From Immundisolibacter cernigliae (GTDB taxonomy: Bacteria; Pseudomonadota; Gammaproteobacteria; Immundisolibacterales; Immundisolibacteraceae): 64,000 nucleotides of DNA. Position numbers and translations under genes: made by a program. Positions 11,550 through 19,693 of this stretch are shown one piece after another (the stretch's first letter is position 1; every line of letters starts with the position of its first letter). The DNA lies in assembly GCF_001697225.1 (NCBI RefSeq), contig NZ_CP014671.1, forward strand, positions 1,240,001 through 1,304,000, written 5' to 3'. The notes under the pieces are model-generated. The model did not search any database, was not told where the DNA came from, and worked only from the letters and a program-made list of their open reading frames with translations.

Positions 11550-11873
11550 TCAGGCCGGCAGAATATGGAAACGGGCCGCCTCAAAACCCCACGGCACGTC
11601 GGGGTCCTTGTAAATCTCGACCGCCGGCGCCACCTCCATGAACATCAGCGCAAGATCGAGCAGCGCCTGGTTTGCCGGCTCGAGCGCCTGCAGGGATTGT
11701 TGGTTCAAGTGCTGGATAATGGCGTCCATGCGCGGCAGCAGCGTGTTGTAGAACGCCTGCAGCTCGGCCATGGACGAAGCCCGGCGTTGGCGGTTGCGCG
11801 CCGCCTCGTCGCCGATTGCCCAACCGGCTGTGATCAGGTGTTCGATATCCGCGAACTGGCTTGGTAATGCCAT
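11550..11873 (-). CDS. Small helical partner protein of Rieske oxygenase (type 1)
   Basis: A 107-residue soluble protein starting MALPSQFADIEHLI, with an AAGGAGGAG ribosome site upstream; an earlier in-frame ATG at 11894 is less well placed. It appears almost wholly alpha-helical, with no metal motif and no signal. It is clearly homologous to the 109-residue protein at 26015-26344, sharing LPxQFADxE, AR..R..S, LxxFYxxxxPRxDxxIQxLN and a LALxxxE...AVE core. Both are adjacent to a Rieske oxygenase, so it is inferred to be a dedicated accessory, perhaps an atypical small subunit. It does not resemble the classical cone-shaped beta subunit (about 160-190 residues). Function unknown. Confidence 0.75.
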   Translation of the reverse strand: MALPSQFADIEHLITAGWAIGDEAARNRQRRASSMAELQAFYNTLLPRMDAIIQHLNQQSLQALEPANQALLDLALMFMEVAPAVEIYKDPDVPWGFEAARFHILPA

Positions 11874-11979
11874 CGTTTTTTCTCCTCCTTGCACGGCCCC
11901 GGGCTGTCCGGCCCGTCAAACCCCATGCTGGCGCAGTCCGAAGGCCGGCGCAAGCCCGACCGAATGATCGTTTAAACCC

Positions 11980-13866
11980 ATGCTGATCAACCTGCGCTCA
12001 GTGACCGTCCAGTACTCCCGCGAGCCCGTGCTGGAGCGGGCCAACCTGGTGGTGGAAGAAGGCGACCGGGTGTGCCTCATCGGCCGCAATGGCGCCGGCA
12101 AGTCCACGCTGCTCAAGGTCTTGGCCGGCGAGCTGACCCCCGACGCCGGCGAGGTGGAACGCCGCGATGGCCTGCGCGTGGCCCAGTTGCCGCAGGACGT
12201 GCCGCGCGACATCGGCGGCTCGATCTATTCGGTGGTCAGCGCCGGCCTTGGCCCGCGCGGGCATTTGCTGGACGAATACCATGCAGCGCTCGAAGCCGGC
12301 GCCGATCAGGCGCGCCTGGACAGCCTGCAACATGCGCTCGAAGCGGCCGGCGCCTGGACCGCGCGGGTGGAAGTGGACGCCCTGCTCACGCGCATGGGCC
12401 TGCCGGGCGCAAGCGAATTCACCACACTGTCCGGCGGCATGAAGCGGCGCGTGCTGCTGGCCCGCGCGCTGGTCAGCCAGCCCGATTTGCTGCTGCTGGA
12501 CGAGCCCACCAACCACCTCGATCTTGCAGGCGTCACCTGGCTGGAGGAATTCCTGCTCGGCACGCCCCTGACGCTGGTGTTCATCAGCCACGACCGGGCG
12601 TTTCTGGACCGCATCGCCACGCGCATCGTGGAAGTCGACCGCGGCGCGCTGCACAACTGGCCGGGCCGGTATGCCGACTACCGGCGGCGCAAGGTCGAGG
12701 CGTTGGAGTCCGAGAGCGCCGCCAACAAGGACTTCGACAAAAAGCTGGCCCAGGAAGAAGCCTGGCTGCGCCAGGGCGTGAAGGCCCGCGGCACCCGCAA
12801 CATGGGCCGCGTGCGGGCGCTGGATGAGCTGCGCGAACAGGCCGCCAACCGGCGCAAATACCAACAGCCTGCGCAAATCCGGGCGCAGTTTGGCGAACAG
12901 TCCAGCAAGCGCGTGCTCGAGGCGCTGCAGGTCAACGCGCGCATCGCCGGCACCACCGTGCTGCGCGAGTTCAGCTTCAAGCTGCAGCGCGGCCAGGTGC
13001 TGGGCATCATCGGCCCCAACGGCTGCGGCAAGACCACGCTGCTGCAAGTCCTGCTCGGCCAGCGCGCGCCGGACAGCGGCACCCTGATCCACGGCGAGAA
13101 CCTGCAGGTCGCCTACTTCGACCAGAACCGCGAACAGCTGGACCTGGAACGCGACGCCGTCTGGAACGTGGCCGACGGCGCAGAACGCATCGACTTCGAC
13201 GGCAGCTCCCTGCACGTGCTGGGCTATCTGAAGGCGTTTTTGTTCACGCCCGATCGGGCCCGCACGGCCGTCAAGCTGCTGTCCGGCGGCGAGCGCAACC
13301 GCCTGCTGCTGGCGCGCCTGTTCGCCAAACCCTCCAACGTCCTGGTGCTGGACGAACCGACCAACGACCTGGACGTCGAGACCCTGGAACTGCTCGAGAG
13401 CCTGATCCTGAACTACCCCGGCACCGTGCTGCTGGTCTCCCACGACCGCGCCTTTCTGAACGAGGTGGTCGACGGCCTGCTGGTGCACGAAGGCGAGCGC
13501 GGCTTTCGCCACTACGTCGGCGACTACGACGACTGGCTGCGCCAGCGGCAAGTCGAAGCCGAACCCGCGCGCAAGGCGGCCAGCACCCCTGCCCCACCGC
13601 GCGCCAAACCTACCGCGCCTGGCCTCACCCCAGCCGAGCAGCGGGAACTCAGGCGCCTGCCGCAGGACATCGAAAAGCTCGAAACGCGCATCGCCGCTGC
13701 GCATCAGCGCATGGCTGCCGCAGACTTCTACCAGCAGCCGGTCGACGCCCAGCGCCAGGCCCAGCAGGCTCTGCTGGAGATCGAAACAGCACTTCAAGTC
13801 AACTACGCCCGCTGGGAAGAACTGGAATCGCGCCAATGCGCGGCATCAACCCCAAGCTTTGAGTGA
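11980..13866 (+). CDS. uup: ABC-F family ATPase Uup
   Basis: A 628-residue cytoplasmic ABC-F protein with two ATP-binding cassettes and no membrane segments. Cassette 1 has GRNGAGKST (about 36), LSGGMKRR and LLLLDEPTNHLDL; cassette 2 has GPNGCGKTT (about 345), LSGGERNRL and VLDEPTNDLDVE. A charged linker follows and then a ~70-residue C-terminal coiled coil (LTPAEQRELRRLPQ to the end), which distinguishes Uup from EttA-type ABC-F proteins. Uup is linked to ribosome function and to suppression of precise transposon excision. It is divergent from the Rieske pair and appears monocistronic. Confidence 0.93.
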   Translation: MLINLRSVTVQYSREPVLERANLVVEEGDRVCLIGRNGAGKSTLLKVLAGELTPDAGEVERRDGLRVAQLPQDVPRDIGGSIYSVVSAGLGPRGHLLDEYHAALEAGADQARLDSLQHALEAAGAWTARVEVDALLTRMGLPGASEFTTLSGGMKRRVLLARALVSQPDLLLLDEPTNHLDLAGVTWLEEFLLGTPLTLVFISHDRAFLDRIATRIVEVDRGALHNWPGRYADYRRRKVEALESESAANKDFDKKLAQEEAWLRQGVKARGTRNMGRVRALDELREQAANRRKYQQPAQIRAQFGEQSSKRVLEALQVNARIAGTTVLREFSFKLQRGQVLGIIGPNGCGKTTLLQVLLGQRAPDSGTLIHGENLQVAYFDQNREQLDLERDAVWNVADGAERIDFDGSSLHVLGYLKAFLFTPDRARTAVKLLSGGERNRLLLARLFAKPSNVLVLDEPTNDLDVETLELLESLILNYPGTVLLVSHDRAFLNEVVDGLLVHEGERGFRHYVGDYDDWLRQRQVEAEPARKAASTPAPPRAKPTAPGLTPAEQRELRRLPQDIEKLETRIAAAHQRMAAADFYQQPVDAQRQAQQALLEIETALQVNYARWEELESRQCAASTPSFE

Positions 13867-14075
13867 GTCGGCGCCGCTACAAGACGCCCAGACATCGAAA
13901 GCACCGCTCGATGCCCACCGGCAACGCGGCCAGCCTACCCCGTGCCGTCTCACGACACGAAGCGTTCGGATGAACAAAAAAATCAGCAATCGACAGTAAC
14001 TGCAAGACCTTATTAGCAAGTTTTAATGTAAGGTGTCTCAATGTCGTTGAGCGGCTGCCAGTTTGGGAGGCATAG

Positions 14076-16025
14076 ATGAGTCAGAAGGACCGCAAAGGAT
14101 TGACGACGACCGGCGACACGCTTCCGGCCGAGACCCCCTTCGAAGGGGGCGACCTGATCGTCCACTACCTGCAGCAGATCGGCGTCGAATACATATTCGG
14201 CGTACCGGGCGGCGCCATCGAACCCCTGGTCAACGCCATCGCGCGCGGCATGCGCCGCGGTGGCCCCAAGCTCGTCGTCGCCCGCCACGAATCGGGCGCT
14301 GCCTTCATGGCCGACGGCTATGCCCGGGAAACCGGCAAACTCGGTGTGTGCTTTGCCACCACCGGCCCGGGGGCGACCAATATGATTACCGGGGTTGCAA
14401 ATGCCTATCAGGATGGCATTCCGCTGCTCGCTATTACTGCGCAAACGCGACTTGAAAATTTTGGGCGCGGTGGATTACAGGAATCAAGCTGCACATCTAT
14501 CGACACCGTTAGTATCTACAAAAACTGTACCCTCTATAACAGCCTCGTTTCGCACACTAAACAGCTTGAAAATAAACTGATCAGCGCGATCCTGGCAGCT
14601 TTCCGCGAGCCCGGCGGGTCGGTCCATCTAAGCCTACCGCTTGATGTAACTCGTGCGCAGGCACACGCGCCCAAATTCGTTAACGACCTCGAAAATTTGA
14701 TCAAACCGCGTGAGTTTGTGGATGAAACATCGATTGCGCTCCTTTTGAAAAAAATTTGGTCGGCAAGAAAAATCTCCTTCGTTCTCGGCGAGGGCGCCAA
14801 AGGAGCGGTTGGCCGCATTCTTGCTCTGGCCCTTGAATTAGATGCAACCGTGGTCGCAACACCTTTCGGAAAGGGTCTCATCAGCCCATACCACCGTCAG
14901 TTTCGCGGCATCATCGGCATGGCCGGACACAGTAGCGCCGTGGCGGCCCTGAGTGATCCATCAGTCGACTGCATCATCGCAGTAGGCACAAGCTTGGGAG
15001 AATTCGCCACAGCCAACTGGAACGGCCCTGCGCTGCTCAATCACCGACTCATACATATCGACGCCAACGCCCACAATTTTTCTGGTTCGCCCATAGCCCA
15101 GATGCATGTGCACAGCAATCCCGTTCAGGTGTTTGAGCACCTCGAGCAAGGCGTACGCCAATTGCGCCTTACGCTGCCTGGTAGCAATGCAGACCTGCAA
15201 CTTGACAACCCGACAACACCGCGTCGGCCCAAACCTGTGCTGGCTTATTCCCATAGAGCCGTTCCGGAGGGTTCTCTTCGCGCAAAGCCAAACTGTATTT
15301 TGGACGAACCCGACAAATATTTTTCAGACGCAACCCCAATAAAACCACAGCGTGTCATGGCTGATTTGCCGGCTCTCCTGCCACCTGGCACACGTTTCGT
15401 CGCGGATGGCACCGGTGCGAATTTCTGGGCAATTCACTATTTACATGTGCCCGACCGTCGTGGGGCCGAGCGCCGGCTTGCTACTGAACGCCGCCAAAGT
15501 CCGGGCGCCATGTCAGGCCATCGCAACAGCTTGCCGCGCCGCCGCGCCGACCAGAGAAAAGTATGGGAAAGTCTTTATCGCTGCCCTGGTGAATTTGGAT
15601 CAATGGGGTGGGGGCTTGGCGCAGGTATCGGCACAGCGTTCGGTAGTCCCAACATGCCTGTCGTCATCTTGACTGGCGATGGGAGCATGCTCATGAACGG
15701 TCAAGAAATAACCGTTGCGCTGCAACACCAGCTTACGGTGATTTTCGTCGTGCTTAACGACCGTGCACTTGGCACAGTCAAGCATGGCCAGCGTCTGGCT
15801 GGTGCTGAGCGCATCGGTTTTGAGCTTCCTGATATCGACTTCGCCGCCATGGCGTCCGCCATGGGCGTGGAAGCGTGTCGAATTCGCAGCCCCCGAGAAC
15901 TCAGGGCAGTGAATTTCGATGAAATCTGCCAAGGGCGTCGCCCGTATCTTCTGGACATACTCATAGATGCAGAAGAAGTACTGCCGCTAGGTGGAAGAAT
16001 GAAGGCGCTGGAGACGGCCCCTTGA
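14076..16025 (+). CDS. Thiamine-diphosphate-dependent enzyme, acetolactate-synthase-like
   Basis: A 649-residue member of the acetolactate synthase/pyruvate oxidase superfamily. The N-terminal Pyr domain has FGVPGGAIEP and catalytic Glu72 in ARHESGAAFMADGYAR; the C-terminal PP domain has the cofactor motif GDGSMLMNGQE (about 534) and VLNDRALG. About 40 arginine-rich residues (near 463-505) precede MGWGLGAGIG, longer than in ilvB-type enzymes. No IlvH-type regulatory gene follows; instead two citrate-synthase-like genes do, the first overlapping by four bases. The middle of the gene is visibly less GC-rich than its ends. GGGAGG precedes the ATG. Reaction unknown: a decarboxylating carboligase or oxo-acid decarboxylase is plausible. 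Confidence 0.83.
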   Translation: MSQKDRKGLTTTGDTLPAETPFEGGDLIVHYLQQIGVEYIFGVPGGAIEPLVNAIARGMRRGGPKLVVARHESGAAFMADGYARETGKLGVCFATTGPGATNMITGVANAYQDGIPLLAITAQTRLENFGRGGLQESSCTSIDTVSIYKNCTLYNSLVSHTKQLENKLISAILAAFREPGGSVHLSLPLDVTRAQAHAPKFVNDLENLIKPREFVDETSIALLLKKIWSARKISFVLGEGAKGAVGRILALALELDATVVATPFGKGLISPYHRQFRGIIGMAGHSSAVAALSDPSVDCIIAVGTSLGEFATANWNGPALLNHRLIHIDANAHNFSGSPIAQMHVHSNPVQVFEHLEQGVRQLRLTLPGSNADLQLDNPTTPRRPKPVLAYSHRAVPEGSLRAKPNCILDEPDKYFSDATPIKPQRVMADLPALLPPGTRFVADGTGANFWAIHYLHVPDRRGAERRLATERRQSPGAMSGHRNSLPRRRADQRKVWESLYRCPGEFGSMGWGLGAGIGTAFGSPNMPVVILTGDGSMLMNGQEITVALQHQLTVIFVVLNDRALGTVKHGQRLAGAERIGFELPDIDFAAMASAMGVEACRIRSPRELRAVNFDEICQGRRPYLLDILIDAEEVLPLGGRMKALETAP

Positions 16026-16828
16026 CTGCAAAGGCAGAGGCTATTCACAGCCGTATCTGGGATGAGCAACCGGAAGCAGACAATCCCTTCACCGCCGCCG
16101 CCTGCTACTGCCGCGGCTACGACGTGTATGGCGAACTGCTGAACAAGGCAAGTTTCGTCGAGTACCTGTACCTGCTTTTCGTCGGCGAGCGCCCAACGCC
16201 GACACAGGCGGAGCTCCTTGAGCGACTCGCCATTGCGCTGGCCAATCCCGGCCCCAGGGAAGCAAGCGTACACGCGGCCATGTGTGCCGGCGTAGGCGGC
16301 TCACCCGCCGCCGCGGCACTGATGGCGGCGCTTGGGGTGGGGGCCGGCAACCTTGGCGGCGGGCACGAAGTGCGGGTCGCGATGGAAGCCTGGGAGCGGC
16401 TGGGCTGTGATCTGACCGCCTGGCAGGCCTTCCTGGCAGATCCGCCGCAAGCCGAGCGCGCCGACATCTGGACGCCAATGGAACACGCACCAGGCTTCGA
16501 TCCGCATGGCGTGGGCTGCGCCATGCCGGTTCTTCAGACTCTGGAAGTGCTGCGTACTGTCGGCGCCGGCCCGCATCTGCCCTGGCTCGCCATGCACCGC
16601 GAGGCACTCGAAGCGGCTGCGGGCGCACCACTTGCGCTGTCGGGTGTGGCCGCCGCCGCCTTCCGGGATCTTGGCCTCAGCGCCGAACAGGGCGAAATGC
16701 TGTACCTGCTGCTGCGCCTGCCGGGCGCTGCGGTACATGCGCTCGAACAGAAGCAATATGGCTTTCGGCGTTTTCCGTTTTTCCACGGAGCGGTCAAGTA
16801 TGTGGGGCCAGGTGCCGATAACGCATGA
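16022..16828 (+). CDS. Short citrate-synthase-superfamily protein A
   Basis: A 268-residue protein resembling citrate synthase/citryl-CoA lyase large-domain sequence, much shorter than the usual 380-430. The start is TTG at 16022, overlapping the previous stop (TTGA), and was chosen for that coupling. Recognisable parts: helical SFVEYLYLLFVGERPT, GAGNLGGGHEVRVAMEAW (His115, in the position of the first active-site histidine), and PGFDPHGVG (His162), which replaces the usual PGFGHP motif. It is followed 18 bases later by a second family member. A heteromeric enzyme with that neighbour is inferred; citryl-CoA lyase-like or 2-methylcitrate-like chemistry is possible but unproven. Confidence 0.72.
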   Translation: MTAKAEAIHSRIWDEQPEADNPFTAAACYCRGYDVYGELLNKASFVEYLYLLFVGERPTPTQAELLERLAIALANPGPREASVHAAMCAGVGGSPAAAALMAALGVGAGNLGGGHEVRVAMEAWERLGCDLTAWQAFLADPPQAERADIWTPMEHAPGFDPHGVGCAMPVLQTLEVLRTVGAGPHLPWLAMHREALEAAAGAPLALSGVAAAAFRDLGLSAEQGEMLYLLLRLPGAAVHALEQKQYGFRRFPFFHGAVKYVGPGADNA

Positions 16829-16846
16829 ACTTGAGGTGCTGCGGGC

Positions 16847-17641
16847 ATGAGTAATAAAGCGCTGTTCGAATACGAGGACCACTGGCCGACGGAGCTCGGC
16901 GCCGTGTCGGTGGCGGACGGCACGGTCACCTTCCGCGGTCACGACCTGCTCAATGCCTTGGAAGACCTGAGCTGGATGGACCTGCTCATGTACGGCATTA
17001 CCGGGCGACGCTTCAGCCCGGCCCAGCTCGAACTGATCCAGGGCCTGTGGAAAATCTCCGTGAGCTATCCCGATCCGCGCATCTGGAACAACCGTGTGGC
17101 GGCCCTGGGCGGTAGTGTGCGTAGCACGCCAGGCCTCTCACTGGGCGCGGCCATCGCCGTCACCGATGCCACCATCTATGGCCAGCGGCCGATGATCGGC
17201 GTGTTCGATTTTCTGCAACGAGCGCGGGCAGCACGCGACAGCGGCGAACCGCTGGCAGATTTCGTTGCCCGCGAACTCAGGACTCACCGTGGCGTTCCGG
17301 GATACGGACGTCCCTTGCGCAGTGAGGATGAACGGATCGCGCCCACACTGCGCTTTGCGCGCGGCCTTGGCCTGTGCAATGGCACCTATATCGACTTGGC
17401 AATGGAAGTGGCAGACACCCTCAAGCGATATCGGATGGGGATGAACATCGCGGCGATAAATGCCGCCTTGATCGCCGATCAAGGTGTGACTGTCGCAGAA
17501 TACAAGCGCATGGCAGTTCTCGCTTTCTCCGCCGGATTGATTCATTGCGAGTTCGACGCGGCCAGCCATCCCGAGGGCACCTTGTTTCCGCTGCGCTGTG
17601 ATCGCATTAAATACGACGGACTACCGCATCGAGCATGGTGA
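16847..17641 (+). CDS. Short citrate-synthase-superfamily protein B with substituted active-site motif
   Basis: A 264-residue second citrate-synthase-like protein. MYGITGRRFSPAQLELIQGL and a glycine-rich helix region (RVAALGGSVRSTPGLSLGAA) match the family fold. At VPGYGRPLRSEDERI (150-164), the place where active enzymes have PGFGHPxYxxxDPR, the catalytic histidine is Arg155 here. Together with protein A, which keeps a GGGHE histidine, this suggests the pair work as unequal subunits, or that this one is a regulatory pseudoenzyme. ATG at 16847 lies after GAGGTGCTGCGGGC. The TonB receptor gene follows 34 bases later. Confidence 0.72.
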   Translation: MSNKALFEYEDHWPTELGAVSVADGTVTFRGHDLLNALEDLSWMDLLMYGITGRRFSPAQLELIQGLWKISVSYPDPRIWNNRVAALGGSVRSTPGLSLGAAIAVTDATIYGQRPMIGVFDFLQRARAARDSGEPLADFVARELRTHRGVPGYGRPLRSEDERIAPTLRFARGLGLCNGTYIDLAMEVADTLKRYRMGMNIAAINAALIADQGVTVAEYKRMAVLAFSAGLIHCEFDAASHPEGTLFPLRCDRIKYDGLPHRAW

Positions 17642-18608
17642 AGTGAGCATTATGGCTACGGAGGGTGCGCAAACAATGCGTAATCAGTTGAACCAGATAC
17701 TTAATTCACGCCTGCTTGCAGCCATTTTCGCACTATCGTCGGTATCGCAATACGCGGAAGCTCAAACCGCCGACGAGGCCGCGTTGGCCGAATTTTATGG
17801 CAGCCCCGAAATGGTCAGTATCGCCACAGGTGCCGCGCAACCGCTGCGTGAGAGCCCGGCTGTCGCGAGCGTCGTCACAGCCGCCGACATAGCCGCTATC
17901 GGAGCCACTGAACTCAACGAAGTCCTGGAGACCGTCCCCGGCTTGCACGTCGGGGTGTCCAGCGTTGGCTACAAACCGCTCTTCTCGATCCGCGGCATCC
18001 ACACTCAAACCAATCCGCAAATCTTGATTCTGATCAATGGTATCCCGTTAAAAAACGTCTTCGACGGTCAACTCGGCGGTGACTGGGGTCGCATGCCGGT
18101 AACGGGTATTTCGCGGATAGAAATCATCCGTGGCCCGGGTTCGGCGCTGTACGGGGCGGATGCGTTTTCCGGGGTGATCAACATCATCACCAAGTCAGCC
18201 GACGACGTACACGGCCTCGAGCTTGGCGCGCGCGGTGGATCTTTCGACCGTAACGACCAGTATCTGCAGTGGGGCGGGAACCTTGGCGAGTTCGACGCCT
18301 ATTTTTTCTTGGAACGCCACCACAGCGACGGTCCCCGCCGGCGCATTGGCGCCGATGCACAGACAACGCTCGATGCGCCGTTCGGCAGCGCCGCCTCGTT
18401 GGCGCCGGGACCGGTTTCACTGAATCTAGATAACACCGAAGCACGGGCGGACATTAGCCGCGGCTACTGGCGGCTGCGTGGAGGCTTTCAGGAAGTCAAC
18501 GACGGCGGCGTCGGCGTCGGTGCATCGCAGACGTTGGACCCGGTCGGTCGCGGCGATGGCCGGCGCCTGAGCGCCGATCTGAGCTACGACAATCCCCGCT
18601 TCGCTAAC

Positions 18609-19688
18609 TGTTCCATCCCGGATCATCATATAGTTCCGTCTCGGTCCCCGCTGCTGCTGGCGCGCGAGGTGTTCCGGGAGCTGGCAGGGGACGGGAAAGC
18701 GGTTGATCGGGAGGTGTCCGCATGCTGATTGCACTGCACAAACAAGCCCGCACCACGCCCCACGTGCGGGCGCAGATCGCGGCCAGTGATGAGCCGGTGG
18801 CGGTGCTGGCCCGCCGCTTTGGCGTCACCGAGCCGACGATCTACAAATGGAAGCGGCGCCCGGATGTCTACGACCGGCCGCACACCGCGCACCGCCTGCA
18901 AACGACGTTGACCCCCGGCCAGGAGGCGATCGTGGTCTACCTGCGCCGGGCCCTGCTGCTGCCGCTGGACGACCTGCTGGCGGTGACGCGCGAGTTCCTG
19001 TGTCCGGACGTGTCCCGCTCCGGGCTGGACCGCTGCCTGCGCCGCCACGGCGTGGGCAACCTGCGCGCCCTGCGCCCGGCGCCGGACAAAGCGGTCAGCA
19101 AGACCTTCAAGACCTACGTGCCCGGCTTTGTGCACGTCGACGTGAAGTACCTGCCGCAGATGGCCGACGAGGACCGGCGCCGGTTCCTGTTCGTGGCCAT
19201 CGATCGGGCCACCCGCTGGGTTTACGTGGCCCTGAAAGCCGACAAGAGCGCGCGCTCGGCGCGCGCCTTCCTCAGTGCCCTGGCCACGGCCTGCCCGGTG
19301 CGCATCACGCGCCTGCTCACCGACAACGGCACCGAGTTCACGGACCGGCTGTTCGGGAGCCGGGCGCGGGCCCCGACCGGGACGCATGAGTTCGATCGCC
19401 TGTGCCAGGAACTGGGCATCGAGCACCGTCTGACGCCCCCGCGCCACCCGCAGACCAATGGCATGGTCGAGCGCTTCAACGGGCGCATCGCGGACCTGCT
19501 GCGCACGCACCACTTCAGGTCCAGCGAGGACCTGGAGCAGACCCTGCACCGCTATGTCACGCTCTACAACCACCACTTGCCGCAGAAGGCACTGAACGCC
19601 CAGACTCCGGCTCAAGCGCTTCAGCACTGGTACGCTTCAAAACCGGAGCTGTTTCATCGAAGGCCAAATAATCGGCCGGGACGTGACA
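18609..19688 (+). mobile_element. IS481-family insertion sequence, copy 1 (1080 bp)
   Basis: Ends are TGTTCCATCCCGGATCAT and, at the other end inverted, TGTCACGTCCCGGCCGAT: imperfect terminal repeats sharing TGT..C.TCCCGG...AT. It is flanked by a 6-bp target duplication GCTAAC (18603-18608 and 19689-19694). Boundaries were set by comparison with the copy at 60456-61535, with which it is virtually identical. It carries one transposase gene and lies within the TonB receptor gene in the same orientation. Confidence 0.92.
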
Positions 19689-19693
19689 GCTAA
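18722..19693 (+). CDS. IS481-family transposase, copy 1
   Basis: A 323-residue DDE transposase. An N-terminal helix-turn-helix (VLARRFGVTEPTIYKWKRR, about 28-46) binds the ends, and the rve integrase core follows with Asp in FVHVDVKYLPQ, Asp in LLTDNGTEFTD and Glu in HPQTNGMVERFNG. GGGAGGTG precedes the ATG. The reading frame runs out of the element: its stop codon TAA (19691-19693) lies in the duplicated target site, so the last residue (Ser) differs from copy 2 (Ile). All active-site residues are present, so it should be functional. Confidence 0.93.
   Translation: MLIALHKQARTTPHVRAQIAASDEPVAVLARRFGVTEPTIYKWKRRPDVYDRPHTAHRLQTTLTPGQEAIVVYLRRALLLPLDDLLAVTREFLCPDVSRSGLDRCLRRHGVGNLRALRPAPDKAVSKTFKTYVPGFVHVDVKYLPQMADEDRRRFLFVAIDRATRWVYVALKADKSARSARAFLSALATACPVRITRLLTDNGTEFTDRLFGSRARAPTGTHEFDRLCQELGIEHRLTPPRHPQTNGMVERFNGRIADLLRTHHFRSSEDLEQTLHRYVTLYNHHLPQKALNAQTPAQALQHWYASKPELFHRRPNNRPGRDS

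Noticed and set aside
11550-11873. Small gene beside the Rieske oxygenase as a toxin-antitoxin component or classical beta subunit
   Set aside because: It is too short and lacks the fold signature of beta subunits, and no toxin partner exists; its homologue beside the other Rieske gene favours a dedicated accessory.
14040-14075. Upstream promoter of the ThDP gene around TTTTAATG
   Set aside because: The -10-like TTTAAT has no convincing -35 at the right distance, so it is not listed as a feature.
18626-19627. 333-codon minus-strand frame within the IS481-type element, repeated in the second copy
   Set aside because: Present in both copies only because the DNA is identical; it is antisense to the transposase and has no recognisable domain.
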